DNA of 62,462 nucleotides from assembly GCA_020631395.1 (NCBI GenBank), contig JAHDHI010000022.1, positions 1-62,462 on the forward strand. The letters are read 5' to 3'. Of this stretch, positions 50,619 to 59,316 are shown in pieces. The notes under the pieces are model-generated. The model saw only the letters and a program-made list of their open reading frames with translations. It made no database searches and was not told the DNA's origin. Both the position numbers and the translations under genes were made by a program. This stretch comes from Bizionia sp. (lineage in GTDB: Bacteria; Bacteroidota; Bacteroidia; Flavobacteriales; Flavobacteriaceae). Position 1 is the stretch's first letter; each line of letters begins with the position of its first letter.

Positions 50619-51686
50619 TTATACCTTGTATCTCCATCCGTGTGGATCTTCGGCAACATTGTATTGTATGGCATTCAGTTTGTCTTTGAACAAAGAAGCA
50701 TAAGTCTCATCCAACTTTGGTAATTCGTGTTTGAAATCTTTGTGTTTGAAACCTAAAATCGGGTTTATCACAGCAGCTGTGCCAGATCCAAAAATCTCTT
50801 TCAAACTCCCATTTTTGGCTGCTTCAATGAGCTCTCCCACTTTTATTTGTTTTACTTCGACCGTTATGTCATTGTCCTTTGCAAGTTGTATGACACTTTT
50901 TCTCGTGATGCCATCCAAGATTCTATCGTTGGTAGGAGCAGTGACCAAAGTGTCGTTGATTCTAAAAAACACATTCATCGTACCAGCTTCCTCCAAGTAT
51001 TCATGCGTACTGGCATCTGTCCAGATGATTTGTTGATAGCCTTCTTGGTTGGCCAATGCGGTTGGATAAAATTGAGCAGCATAGTTACCGGCAGCCTTGG
51101 CAAAACCAACACCCCCGTCTGAAGCTCTGCTGTACTTCTCAGCAATTTTAACACGAACCTCTCCAGCATAATAAGATTGCGCAGGAGACAGAATGATCAT
51201 AAATTTATACTCGGCTGCGGGTGAAGCAGAGATGGCAGGTTCCGTAGCAATGACAAAAGGTCTAATGTACATTGAACTTCCTTCAGTATTCTTAATCCAC
51301 TCATCATCAACTTTCAGCAACGCCTTCAATCCTTCAAAAAATAATTCTTTTGGGAATTCAGGCATGGCTAGTCTGGAAGCAGAAATGTTTATACGACCCA
51401 AATTGTCCTCAGGTCTAAACAACCAAACTTGATTTTCTTGATCTTTAAAGGCTTTCATACCTTCAAAAACAGCCTGTCCATAATGAAATACCCTTGCAGA
51501 AGGATCAATGGTCAATGGCCCGTAAGGCATAACCTTTGGTGTTTGCCATTTGCCATCTTTGAAATCGCATGAAAACATATGATCGGTAAAAACTTTACCA
51601 AAATCCAAGTTGTTGAAATCTACGCTGTCTATTTTAGAATTTTCAGCTTTTATTATATCCATAGCGTGCTTTGCAGTACTCTCCAT
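50619..51686 (-). CDS. ilvE: Branched-chain amino acid aminotransferase
   Basis: 355 residues, class IV PLP aminotransferase of the large (eukaryote-like) BCAT type. MPYGPLTIDPSARVFHYGQA (about 55-74), FEGMKAFKD, SRLAMPEFP, the PLP-lysine region VGFAKAAGNYAAQFYP, DASTHEYLEEAGTMNVFF and EIFGSGTAAVINPI are characteristic. It interconverts branched-chain amino acids and 2-oxo acids with glutamate/2-oxoglutarate in the cytoplasm. It is monocistronic and divergent from the DUF4920 gene. Confidence 0.96.
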   Translation of the reverse strand: MESTAKHAMDIIKAENSKIDSVDFNNLDFGKVFTDHMFSCDFKDGKWQTPKVMPYGPLTIDPSARVFHYGQAVFEGMKAFKDQENQVWLFRPEDNLGRINISASRLAMPEFPKELFFEGLKALLKVDDEWIKNTEGSSMYIRPFVIATEPAISASPAAEYKFMIILSPAQSYYAGEVRVKIAEKYSRASDGGVGFAKAAGNYAAQFYPTALANQEGYQQIIWTDASTHEYLEEAGTMNVFFRINDTLVTAPTNDRILDGITRKSVIQLAKDNDITVEVKQIKVGELIEAAKNGSLKEIFGSGTAAVINPILGFKHKDFKHELPKLDETYASLFKDKLNAIQYNVAEDPHGWRYKV

Positions 51687-51804
51687 TATCGTGTTAACTT
51701 TTTCTGCTGCAAAAATAAAGAAATAAGATATACAAAATGAGAATTAAAAGGTAAAATAGTATCTTTGAATAGGATATTTTTCAAACAATTAAATTAACCG
51801 TACG

Positions 51805-52329
51805 ATGAAAAAACACACTTTATTGTTAGCCTTGTTTTTTGGACTAATGGCATGTAAGAACGAAAGCAAGTCCATCGAGGAGAACAAAATAGAGACGAAA
51901 ACCGAATCAAAAGACGTTGCGCAAACCAATTACAAATCCTTTGGAAAGCAAATAATAGCAGATGATGCCATTCAGTCAAAATCCATGGTACAGCATTATG
52001 AAACTTTAAAAGTGGGAGACAGCATAGATGCCAAAATGGTGGCAAAGGTAAATGAGGTTTGCAAGGCGAAAGGCTGTTGGATGAAATTGAGTTTGGACAA
52101 CGGAGAGCAAGTCATGGTGAAATTCAAAGATTATGGATTCTTCATGCCAAAAGACATTGCTGGAAAGGAGGTCGTGGTAAACGGGAAAGCCTACGTAAAA
52201 GAAGTGTCTGTGGATGAACAACGTCATTATGCAGAGGATGGAGGTGAAACCAAAGAAGCCATAGCAGCCATAACAGAACCGAAACGCACCTATTCCTTCG
52301 AGGCAGATGGGGTTTTGTTAAAGCAATAA
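51805..52329 (+). CDS. DUF4920 lipoprotein
   Basis: 174 residues, lipobox GLMAC (Cys17), Lys/Glu-rich linker, then the DUF4920 OB-like domain (about 45-174): KMVAKVNEVCKAKGCWMKLS, MVKFKDYGFFMPKDIAGKEV and RHYAEDGGETKEAIAAITEP. The paired Cys/Trp motif (C-K-A-K-G-C-W-M) may bind a metal. A TATCTTTG promoter element lies at 51760-51767. It is immediately followed by mnmD (1 bp gap), so probably co-transcribed, though functionally unrelated. Confidence 0.88.
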   Translation: MKKHTLLLALFFGLMACKNESKSIEENKIETKTESKDVAQTNYKSFGKQIIADDAIQSKSMVQHYETLKVGDSIDAKMVAKVNEVCKAKGCWMKLSLDNGEQVMVKFKDYGFFMPKDIAGKEVVVNGKAYVKEVSVDEQRHYAEDGGETKEAIAAITEPKRTYSFEADGVLLKQ

Positions 52330-52330
52330 T

Positions 52331-53014
52331 GTGAAACGCGAAATAATAACGACTCAGGACGGATCCAAGACCATACAAATAGTTGAATGGAATGAACAAT
52401 ACCATTCCAAACATGGCGCCATTCAAGAAGCAAACTATGTGTACTTGGAAAAGGGATTGCATTATTTTCTTGAAGGAAAACAACAAGAAGGCAATCAAAG
52501 AACATCGATTTTGGAAATAGGGTTTGGTACGGGGCTGAATGCTTTTTTAACGTTGCTCCAAGCCGAAAAATTAAAAGCGAACGTAGATTACGTTGGTGTG
52601 GAAGCCTATCCAATTTCATCCGAGGAATTGATGCAACTCAATTACATCGAAGCACTACAAGCAGGGGACGACATTAAATCTTTCAACAGTCTACATTCTA
52701 CTTCTTGGGAAAAGAGCAATCGAATTTCAAGCCATTTCAATTTAACGAAAAGACAATTGTTGTTCTCAGAAATAACAGATGTAAATGCATTTGATGTTAT
52801 TTATTTTGATGCCTTTGGACCAAGGGTGCAACCCGAATTGTGGACGCAAGAGATGTTTGAAAAAATGCATGGCGCTTTGAGGCAAAATGGGGTTTTGGTA
52901 ACGTATTGCGCACAAGGAAATGCTAGAAGGGCAATGATGAGAACTGGCTTGAAAGTTGAAAAATTGGTTGGGCCTCCAGGAAAACGACATATGCTAAGAG
53001 CCATAAAAGAATAG
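52331..53014 (+). CDS. mnmD: tRNA 5-methylaminomethyl-2-thiouridine methyltransferase
   Basis: 227 residues starting at a GTG 1 nt after the previous stop. This is the MnmC N-terminal (methyltransferase) domain as a stand-alone protein: YHSKHGAIQEANYVYLEKGL, LEIGFGTGLNAFLTLLQAE (SAM loop), DVIYFDAFGPRVQPELWTQE and VTYCAQGNARRAMMRTG. It methylates nm5(s2)U to mnm5(s2)U at the tRNA wobble position. The FAD oxidase half of MnmC is absent, as is usual in Bacteroidota. Confidence 0.92.
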   Translation: MKREIITTQDGSKTIQIVEWNEQYHSKHGAIQEANYVYLEKGLHYFLEGKQQEGNQRTSILEIGFGTGLNAFLTLLQAEKLKANVDYVGVEAYPISSEELMQLNYIEALQAGDDIKSFNSLHSTSWEKSNRISSHFNLTKRQLLFSEITDVNAFDVIYFDAFGPRVQPELWTQEMFEKMHGALRQNGVLVTYCAQGNARRAMMRTGLKVEKLVGPPGKRHMLRAIKE

Positions 53015-53086
53015 TTATGTTAAACCTAACTTAAACAAAGACATACCTACTCGGCTATTTTGTAGCTTTATTAAAAAGGAAAAAGA

Positions 53087-53989
53087 ATGCGAGTATTAAT
53101 TACAGGAGCTACTGGTCTTATAGGTAACGAAATCGTCAAACGTTGTCATGAGAGTGGTATTGCTGTAAACTATCTTACCACAAACAAGTTAAAGCTTTCC
53201 AATAAAGACAATTACAAAGGATTTTATTGGAATCCAAATGAAAATGAAATTGATGCAAATAGCATTAAGGAGGTAAATGCAATAATACATTTAGTTGGAG
53301 CAAGTATATCCAAACGTTGGACTGCAACTCATAAAAAAGCAATTTTGGACAGTCGAATAAAAACCACGGCATTGTTGTATGAGACTCTTAAAAGCAATTC
53401 GCACAACATTGCTCAAATAATTTCAGCTAGTGCAATTGGTCGTTATCCCAGTTCCCTGACAAAATACTATACGGAAGATGAAAGTGAAGTTAGCACTTCG
53501 TTTTTGGGAACCGTTGTAAAAGAATGGGAAACAGCCGTTGATGCTTTTTCAGAATTGGACATCACAGTTTCAAAAATAAGAATAGGCCTTGTCTTTTCGA
53601 GTAAGGGCGGAGCATTTCCTCAAATGGTAAAACCAATAAAATATGGATTGGGAGCTATGATGGGATCTGGAGCACAATGGATGTCCTGGATTCATATTGA
53701 TGATCTTTCCAGTTTGTTTTTACATATTTTAAACCACCATTTAAAAGGTGTCTACAATGGAGTGTCACCCAATCCGGAGACAAATGCAATACTTACCAAG
53801 TCAATAGCTAAACAGATAAGAAGACCATTGATTTTTCCAAATATCCCAAAAATGATAATGGCTTTGGTTTTAGGGGAAATGCATATGCTTTTATTTGAGA
53901 GTCAGCGAGTAAGTTCCAAGAAAGTTGAAGATTCAGGTTTTCGTTTTAAGTACTATGCCTTGCAAAATGCTTTAGATCAATTGCTTTAA
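53087..53989 (+). CDS. TIGR01777-family NAD-dependent epimerase-like protein
   Basis: 300 residues with start MRVLITGATGLIGNEIVKRC (dinucleotide-binding loop), VNAIIHLVGASISKRWTATH, VKIRIGLVFSSKGGAFPQMV-like segment (KIRIGLVFSSKGGAFPQM) and WMSWIHIDDLSSLFLHIL, then a C-terminal DUF1731 domain (RPLIFPNIPKMIMALVLGEM, LFESQRVSSKKVEDSGF). This matches the extended-SDR subgroup named for YfcH/Slr1223. The enzymatic reaction is not established. Confidence 0.9.
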   Translation: MRVLITGATGLIGNEIVKRCHESGIAVNYLTTNKLKLSNKDNYKGFYWNPNENEIDANSIKEVNAIIHLVGASISKRWTATHKKAILDSRIKTTALLYETLKSNSHNIAQIISASAIGRYPSSLTKYYTEDESEVSTSFLGTVVKEWETAVDAFSELDITVSKIRIGLVFSSKGGAFPQMVKPIKYGLGAMMGSGAQWMSWIHIDDLSSLFLHILNHHLKGVYNGVSPNPETNAILTKSIAKQIRRPLIFPNIPKMIMALVLGEMHMLLFESQRVSSKKVEDSGFRFKYYALQNALDQLL

Positions 53990-54085
53990 TGTAAGTAGGT
54001 GTTTATCTCTTGTATATTTAATTAGATGTTTTTTAGATCTGGCACCTAACCAGATAAATTTAAGCAAAATCAAAAACAATGGATT

Positions 54086-54119
54086 AAAAAAAAGCCACTC
54101 AAAATAAAGAGTGACTTTT
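54086..54119. terminator. Intrinsic terminator between convergent genes
   Basis: AAAAG-C-CACTC pairs with GAGTG-A-CTTTT (one mismatch), loop AAAATAAA. The rest of 53990-54220 has only a small 6-bp hairpin at 54037-54055. Confidence 0.75.
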
Positions 54120-54220
54120 CAATATGACAGGTAAAACCAATTTCAGGTTGAAATTACTGTAAAGGAAAAAACAACGTTTTATTCCAGTCATTTCAAACTA
54201 GAATTGTATAAGACACAAGA

Positions 54221-54880
54221 TTAAGATTTCTTTGCTTTTACCTTGATTTTTAGCTCTATGTCATCATTGATCATGTAATCTCCAAGTTTGGCAGGGTCTG
54301 CAAATTTCCCAGAGTTGTATTTTATGTCCCATTCAGTTCTATCAATGGTAAATGTCTCACTTGTGATGGAAAGGTCATTTCCCGTAACGGAAACTATTGC
54401 AGGGAAAGTAACATTCTTTTTGATCCCTTTCAATGTCAAGTTTCCACTTACGTTATTTTCTTCAACCGCAGTAATTTCAAAAGTTGCATCAGGGAACTGT
54501 TCAGCATCAAAGAAGTCAGGGCTCAACAAATGTCCAACCAATTTACCGTTACCTTCGCTTTCTGCAGGCATATCCGTGTTTTTCAATGTTTTGATGTCAA
54601 AGACGAAATTACCACCAACCAAAGCGTCTCCTTTAAAAAGAGCAAGACCTCTGGAAATATTGATGGTTCCTTCATGGCCACCAACAACTTTGTTCGCCTT
54701 CCATTCAACGAAGGATTCCGTGGAAACAACTTTGTATTTTGTTTCTGCAGCTACTTCGGTCGCTACTTCTTTAACAGTCTTTGCATCTTCTGTTTCTGCT
54801 TTCTTTGCATCTTCCTTGCAGCCAGTCGCAACTATGGAAATCACAATTAAAGTCATAATGCTTATTAATCCTTTTTTCAT
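54221..54880 (-). CDS. YceI-family lipoprotein
   Basis: 219 residues from the ATG at 54880 (MKKGLISIMTLIVISIVATG C, lipobox Cys21); the frame from 54913 is longer but without a signal peptide. YceI beta-barrel: TESFVEWKANKVVGGHEGTI (about 53-72), RGLALFKGDALVGGNFVFDI, DFFDAEQFPDATFEITAVE and FTIDRTEWDIKYNSGKF. Members bind isoprenoid-type lipids in the periplasm. An Ala/Glu/Lys linker follows the lipidated Cys. A TATTTTTG element precedes it. Confidence 0.92.
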   Translation of the reverse strand: MKKGLISIMTLIVISIVATGCKEDAKKAETEDAKTVKEVATEVAAETKYKVVSTESFVEWKANKVVGGHEGTINISRGLALFKGDALVGGNFVFDIKTLKNTDMPAESEGNGKLVGHLLSPDFFDAEQFPDATFEITAVEENNVSGNLTLKGIKKNVTFPAIVSVTGNDLSITSETFTIDRTEWDIKYNSGKFADPAKLGDYMINDDIELKIKVKAKKS

Positions 54881-54974
54881 TGTTATATATAAATTAGAGT
54901 TATGTGATGTCAAAAATAAAGAATCTGCACAATTAAAATGGCATTAAAAAAAACTTTAAAAATTTGCGTGACAT

Positions 54975-55007
54975 TTTGACATTTTCATAATATTGGCAGT
55001 ACTTTTG
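54975..55007 (+). promoter_or_regulatory. grpE-dnaJ promoter
   Basis: -33 TTTG (54975-54978), 21-nt spacer, -7 TACTTTTG (55000-55007), a full Bacteroidota-type promoter upstream of grpE. No HrcA/CIRCE inverted repeat is visible. Confidence 0.75.
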
Positions 55008-55044
55008 CAAACGTTTAAATGTATTTAAAATTATGGGATACAAA

Positions 55045-55590
55045 ATGAGTAAAGCAAAAGACAAAAAACAAGGCATAGCAGAAGAACAAGTTGAGGCTAC
55101 ACAAACTGAAACAGCAGAAGCAACTGAAACAGTAGAAATGACTGTAGAAGAGCAATTGCAACAAGAACTAGCGCAAGAAAAAGATAAGTTTTTGCGTTTG
55201 TTTGCTGAATTTGAGAATTATAAGAAAAGAACGTCGAAAGAACGCGTTGAGTTATTCCAAACAGCAAGTAAAGATGTGATGGTGTCATTGTTGCCAATTT
55301 TGGATGATTTTGACAGGGCCTATTCCGAGATTTCCAAAACCAACGAAAAAGACCTTTTAAAGGGAGTGGAGTTGATTAGCCAAAAGTTGAAAACAACTTT
55401 AAGTCAAAAAGGACTATCTCCTATTGAAGTAAGGCAAGGAGATGTTTTCAATGCAGATTTTCATCAAGCAATCACTCAAATTCCAGCACCAAGCGAAGAT
55501 TTAAAAGGAAAGATTGTCGATGTGATAGAAAAAGGTTACAAATTGGGGGAGACGGTAATTCGTTTTCCAAAAGTGGTGATAGGGCAATAA
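55045..55590 (+). CDS. grpE: Nucleotide exchange factor GrpE
   Basis: 181 residues from the ATG at 55045 (MSKAKDKKQGIAEEQ; an in-frame ATG at 55033 is the alternative). Acidic Glu/Thr-rich N-terminus, then the long dimerisation helix (EKDKFLRLFAEFENYKKRTS) and C-terminal beta-wing (LSPIEVRQGDVFNADFHQAI, VIEKGYKLGETVIRFPKVVI). It releases ADP from DnaK. dnaJ follows after 9 bp, so they are co-transcribed; dnaK is not in the window. Confidence 0.95.
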   Translation: MSKAKDKKQGIAEEQVEATQTETAEATETVEMTVEEQLQQELAQEKDKFLRLFAEFENYKKRTSKERVELFQTASKDVMVSLLPILDDFDRAYSEISKTNEKDLLKGVELISQKLKTTLSQKGLSPIEVRQGDVFNADFHQAITQIPAPSEDLKGKIVDVIEKGYKLGETVIRFPKVVIGQ

Positions 55591-55599
55591 AACAACAAG

Positions 55600-56715
55600 A
55601 TGGCAAAGAGAGATTTTTACGAGATATTAGGAGTTGGCAAGAATGCTACTGCTGCAGAGATTAAAAAGGCATATCGCAAAAAAGCGATCGAGTTTCATCC
55701 AGACAAAAATCCCGATGATAAAAGTGCCGAAGGAAAATTCAAGGAAGCAGCCGAAGCATACGAAGTATTGAGCGACGCAGACAAAAAGGCACGTTACGAC
55801 CAATTTGGACATCAAGCCTTTGAAGGCGGTGGTGGCGGTTTCAATGGCGGCGGGATGAACATGGATGACATATTCAGCCAATTTGGAGACATTTTCGGAG
55901 GAGGTTTCTCCGGCTTTGGAGGAGGTAGTAGAGGCGGAGGACAACGTCGAGTAAAAGGAAGCAATCTCCGAATTCGTGTAAAGTTGACTCTCGAAGAGAT
56001 TGCCAATGGCGTAGAGAAAAAGATAAAGGTTAAACGTAAAGCCCAAGCCGAGGGGACAACATACAAGACGTGTTCTGCTTGTAACGGTTCTGGGCAAGTA
56101 ACACGAATAACCAATACGATCTTGGGAAGAATGCAAACTGCCACGACATGTACTACGTGCGGTGGAGCAGGACAAACCATAGACAAGAAACCAGCAAATG
56201 CAGATGCGCAAGGCTTTGTGGTAAAAGAAGAAACAATTTCTGTTAAAATACCAGCAGGAGTCGTAGATGGGATGCAATTAAAAGTATCAGGAAAAGGAAA
56301 CGAGGCTCCTGGCAATGGAATCTCTGGAGACTTGCTGGTAGCCATAGAAGAGGAAGCCCACGAAACATTGCAAAGAGAAGGGGATAATTTACATTATGAT
56401 TTGTATGTAAGCTTGTCCGATGCTGTTTTGGGAGGCTCCAAGGAAATAGATACGGTAACAGGGAAAGTTCGCATCAAGATTGAGGCAGGAATGCAATCTG
56501 GCAAGATTTTACGTTTGCGAGGCAAAGGAATTCCAAGTGTCAATGGGTATGGGAAAGGAGACTTGTTGGTACATGTGAATGTATGGACGCCAAAGACCTT
56601 GAGCAAATCTCAAAAGGAATTTTTCGAAAAAATGAGGGAAGATGAACATTTCGTTCCAAAACCTGAGCGTTCTGACAAATCTTTCTTCGAGAAGGTGAAA
56701 GACATGTTTTCATAA
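55600..56715 (+). CDS. dnaJ: Co-chaperone DnaJ with reduced zinc-finger domain
   Basis: 371 residues. J domain (1-70: [20 protein letters not shown] and FHPDKNPDD with the HPD motif), Gly/Phe-rich linker (about 75-115), then a zinc region with only two C-x-x-C-x-G-x-G motifs (CSACNGSG and CTTCGGAG, about 163-200) instead of four, and substrate-binding domains ([20 protein letters not shown]). It stimulates DnaK ATPase and delivers substrates. The reduced finger is also known from other Flavobacteriia. A strong terminator follows. Confidence 0.94.
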   Translation: MAKRDFYEILGVGKNATAAEIKKAYRKKAIEFHPDKNPDDKSAEGKFKEAAEAYEVLSDADKKARYDQFGHQAFEGGGGGFNGGGMNMDDIFSQFGDIFGGGFSGFGGGSRGGGQRRVKGSNLRIRVKLTLEEIANGVEKKIKVKRKAQAEGTTYKTCSACNGSGQVTRITNTILGRMQTATTCTTCGGAGQTIDKKPANADAQGFVVKEETISVKIPAGVVDGMQLKVSGKGNEAPGNGISGDLLVAIEEEAHETLQREGDNLHYDLYVSLSDAVLGGSKEIDTVTGKVRIKIEAGMQSGKILRLRGKGIPSVNGYGKGDLLVHVNVWTPKTLSKSQKEFFEKMREDEHFVPKPERSDKSFFEKVKDMFS

Positions 56716-56738
56716 TGAGTAATTGTAAAAACAATAAG

Positions 56739-56768
56739 AAATCCCACATTTTAGTGGGATTTTTTTTA
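56739..56768 (+). terminator. Terminator of grpE-dnaJ
   Basis: AAATCCCAC (56739-56747) pairs with GTGGGATTT (56754-56762), followed by six T. Confidence 0.92.
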
Positions 56769-56833
56769 TGATAAATCAACTTATTTCAGGACATTTTATG
56801 ATTGTAAGGATAAAAAGAGTATATTTGATTTAT

Positions 56834-56917
56834 CGCTAGTTTGCACTAGCGGTAATTTTTCTTTTTCATAGCAATTTTTTCCCATCCTTGGTTTTACCAA
56901 GGGTGGGTTTTGTTTTT
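56834..56917 (+). ncRNA. Candidate small RNA of about 80 nt
   Basis: A TATATTTG -7 element (56820-56827) with TTG 15 nt before it (56802-56804) predicts a start near 56834. The transcript would open with hairpin CGCTAGT-TTGC-ACTAGCG (56834-56851), a U-rich linker, then a terminator hairpin CCCATCCTTGG/CCAAGGGTGGG (56881-56907, one mismatch) and a T-rich run. No open frame is present and it stands apart from both neighbours. It could instead be a leader element of the ABC genes 100 nt on. Confidence 0.5.
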
Positions 56918-57016
56918 TATGGAATTAGTTAAAATAAATACAAAGCAGGAAAGTACTCCTCCCAACATTTTTTATATTTACACGCAACTTTTTATCATAT
57001 TTCTTAAAAACAAACT

Positions 57017-57943
57017 ATGAACAACCTATTAGAAGCACATTCAGTTTCTAAAAAATTCGGTAATTTCACAGCGTTGAACAATGCATCCATAGCAGTTCCA
57101 GAAGGTAGCATTTTTGGGCTTTTGGGACCAAATGGAGCAGGGAAGACCACATTGATACGCATTATCAATCAAATCACCATGCCAGACACGGGACAGGTCT
57201 TGTTGGACGGACAAGCATTGCAGCCACATCATATCAAGGACATTGGTTATCTGCCAGAGGAGCGAGGACTGTATAAATCGATGAAGGTTGGAGAACAAGC
57301 ACTATATTTGGCCCAATTGAAAGGAATGCAAAAAACCGAAGCAAAAAAACGTTTGTTGGAATGGTTTGAACGTTTGGACATAGGCGATTGGTGGAATAAG
57401 AAAATACAAGAGCTTTCCAAAGGAATGGCGCAAAAAATACAATTCGTGGTCACTGTCTTGCACGAACCGAAGCTGTTGATTTTCGATGAACCTTTTTCTG
57501 GCTTCGATCCCATAAATGCAAATATCATAAAAGACGAGATCTTGCGGTTGAAAAATGAAGGAGCGACAGTTATTTTTTCCACGCATAGGATGGAATCCGT
57601 GGAAGAATTGTGCGACCATATAGCATTGCTCCATAAATCCAATAAAATCTTGGATGGCAATTTAATGGCAATAAAAAAGCAATACAAGACCAATACTTAC
57701 GAAGTAGGGATTAATGCAGAGAATCATGGAGTGGTAGAGAGGGCTTTGGCAGAACGGTTTAGCACGACTGCTGCGGATTTTAGAACAATAGGAAACGAAT
57801 TGAAACTTAATGTGAAGTTATCCGAAAAGGATACGGCAAACGATTTGCTGAGCTATTTGACAACGCAAGGTCAAGTTTCTCATTTTGTGGAATTGATCCC
57901 AAGTGTCAACGACATTTTTATTGAAGCAGTAAAGAACAACTAA
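57017..57943 (+). CDS. ABC transporter ATP-binding protein (ABC-2/NatA type)
   Basis: 308 residues. Walker A GLLGPNGAGKTTLIRI (about 34-49), Q-loop region, the signature IQELSKGMAQKIQFVV (LSKGM for LSGGQ), Walker B LLIFDEPFSGFDP and the switch His in STHRMESVEE. A C-terminal DUF4162-like extension (about 215-308) follows. Powers the permease encoded 5 bp downstream, probably an exporter (Na+ or drug/lipid export is typical of NatA relatives); the substrate is unknown. Confidence 0.93.
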   Translation: MNNLLEAHSVSKKFGNFTALNNASIAVPEGSIFGLLGPNGAGKTTLIRIINQITMPDTGQVLLDGQALQPHHIKDIGYLPEERGLYKSMKVGEQALYLAQLKGMQKTEAKKRLLEWFERLDIGDWWNKKIQELSKGMAQKIQFVVTVLHEPKLLIFDEPFSGFDPINANIIKDEILRLKNEGATVIFSTHRMESVEELCDHIALLHKSNKILDGNLMAIKKQYKTNTYEVGINAENHGVVERALAERFSTTAADFRTIGNELKLNVKLSEKDTANDLLSYLTTQGQVSHFVELIPSVNDIFIEAVKNN

Positions 57944-57948
57944 CGATT

Positions 57949-59262
57949 ATGAATCATCTACCACTTATCATAAAACGGGAGTATTTAACCAAAGTCCGAA
58001 ACAAGTCGTTTGTTGTCATGACTATTTTAAGTCCATTGATTATGATTGGACTCATCCTTTTGGTTACTTATCTATCGCAATTAAACAACAACAAGGTAAA
58101 GACGGTTGCTATACTTGACGAGTCTGGCGTAATCAAAGAATTATTTGAAGATACGGAGACGACCAAGTACCACCGATTTGACAATGTTACCTTGGAAAAT
58201 GCAAAACAAATTTCCAAAGAGAAGGAATACTATGGGCTATTGCATATAGATGAACTTTCAAACTTGGAAAACATTTCAAAGCATGTTAATTTCTATTCGG
58301 AAGATTCTCCTTCGTTGACATTGATTTCCGACTTGGAATTCAAGTTGGGAGAGGAACTCACCAACCTTAAAATGATAGAAGAGGACATTGACCTCCAGAA
58401 AATAGAAGCTTCAAAAATCAGTGTAAACATCAATCAAGAGAATTTCAGCGGAGAAAAGACATCGAAGATAGATAGTATGACCAAAATAGCCTTTGGGGTG
58501 GCAACAGGGTATCTGTTGTTCATGTTTATCATCATCTATGGAAATATGATAATGCGATCGGTAATAGAAGAGAAGACGAGCCGAATTGTCGAAATTATCA
58601 TTTCATCTGTAAAACCGGTACAATTGATGTTGGGGAAAATAATAGGAACCTCATTGGCGGGCGTGACGCAATTTGTGATTTGGATAGTTCTCGGTAGCAT
58701 ATTGATGGTGGTTCTACCTTTAGTCTTGGGCATAGACCTATCTCAAATGCAAACACCGCAACAGCAGGTATTGCAGCAAGCAGTAGAAAGTCAAGGCTCA
58801 GGAGATTTGTTGCAGAGCATATTTTTCGCAGTACGAAGCCTACCGTTGTTAAACCTAGTCATCGCTTTTGTGCTGTTTTTTTTAAGCGGTTACCTGCTTT
58901 ATAGTTCGTTATATGCGGCAATTGGCGCAGCGGTAGATAACGAGACCGATACGCAGCAGTTCATGTTGCCAATAATCATGCCTTTGATCTTGGCCGTCTA
59001 TGTAGGAGGCTTCACCGTCATAGAAGATCCACACGGAACGGTATCCACCATTTTCTCGTTCATACCATTGACATCTCCAGTGGTAATGTTGATGCGCATT
59101 CCTTTTGGAGTACCAATTTGGCAACAAGTATTGTCATTGATGATATTGATTGGGACCTTCATGTTTACAGTTTGGTTTGCAGCAAAGATCTATAGAGTCG
59201 GGATTTTGATGTATGGGAAGAAAACAAGTTACAAAGAACTTATAAAATGGATAAAGTATTAG
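57949..59262 (+). CDS. ABC-2 type permease (NatB-like)
   Basis: 437 residues. One N-terminal membrane helix (about 22-44: SFVVMTILSPLIMIGLILLV), a large periplasmic domain (about 45-170) and five or six further helices, with VIEEKTSRIVEIIISSVKP, the EExTxR-type motif of ABC-2 permeases, at about 205. It pairs with the ATPase 5 bp upstream. The start ATG at 57949 is the only plausible one. Exported substrate unknown. Confidence 0.9.
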   Translation: MNHLPLIIKREYLTKVRNKSFVVMTILSPLIMIGLILLVTYLSQLNNNKVKTVAILDESGVIKELFEDTETTKYHRFDNVTLENAKQISKEKEYYGLLHIDELSNLENISKHVNFYSEDSPSLTLISDLEFKLGEELTNLKMIEEDIDLQKIEASKISVNINQENFSGEKTSKIDSMTKIAFGVATGYLLFMFIIIYGNMIMRSVIEEKTSRIVEIIISSVKPVQLMLGKIIGTSLAGVTQFVIWIVLGSILMVVLPLVLGIDLSQMQTPQQQVLQQAVESQGSGDLLQSIFFAVRSLPLLNLVIAFVLFFLSGYLLYSSLYAAIGAAVDNETDTQQFMLPIIMPLILAVYVGGFTVIEDPHGTVSTIFSFIPLTSPVVMLMRIPFGVPIWQQVLSLMILIGTFMFTVWFAAKIYRVGILMYGKKTSYKELIKWIKY

Positions 59263-59316
59263 AAGATGAAACATTCATGACTAAAAAGTTAGATACACGG
59301 AGAAATGATTGTATGA

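Noticed and set aside
54037-54055. Small hairpin ATCTGG/CCAGAT in the 53990-54220 spacer
   Set aside because: Six base pairs with no flanking T-run or promoter; not distinguishable from chance.
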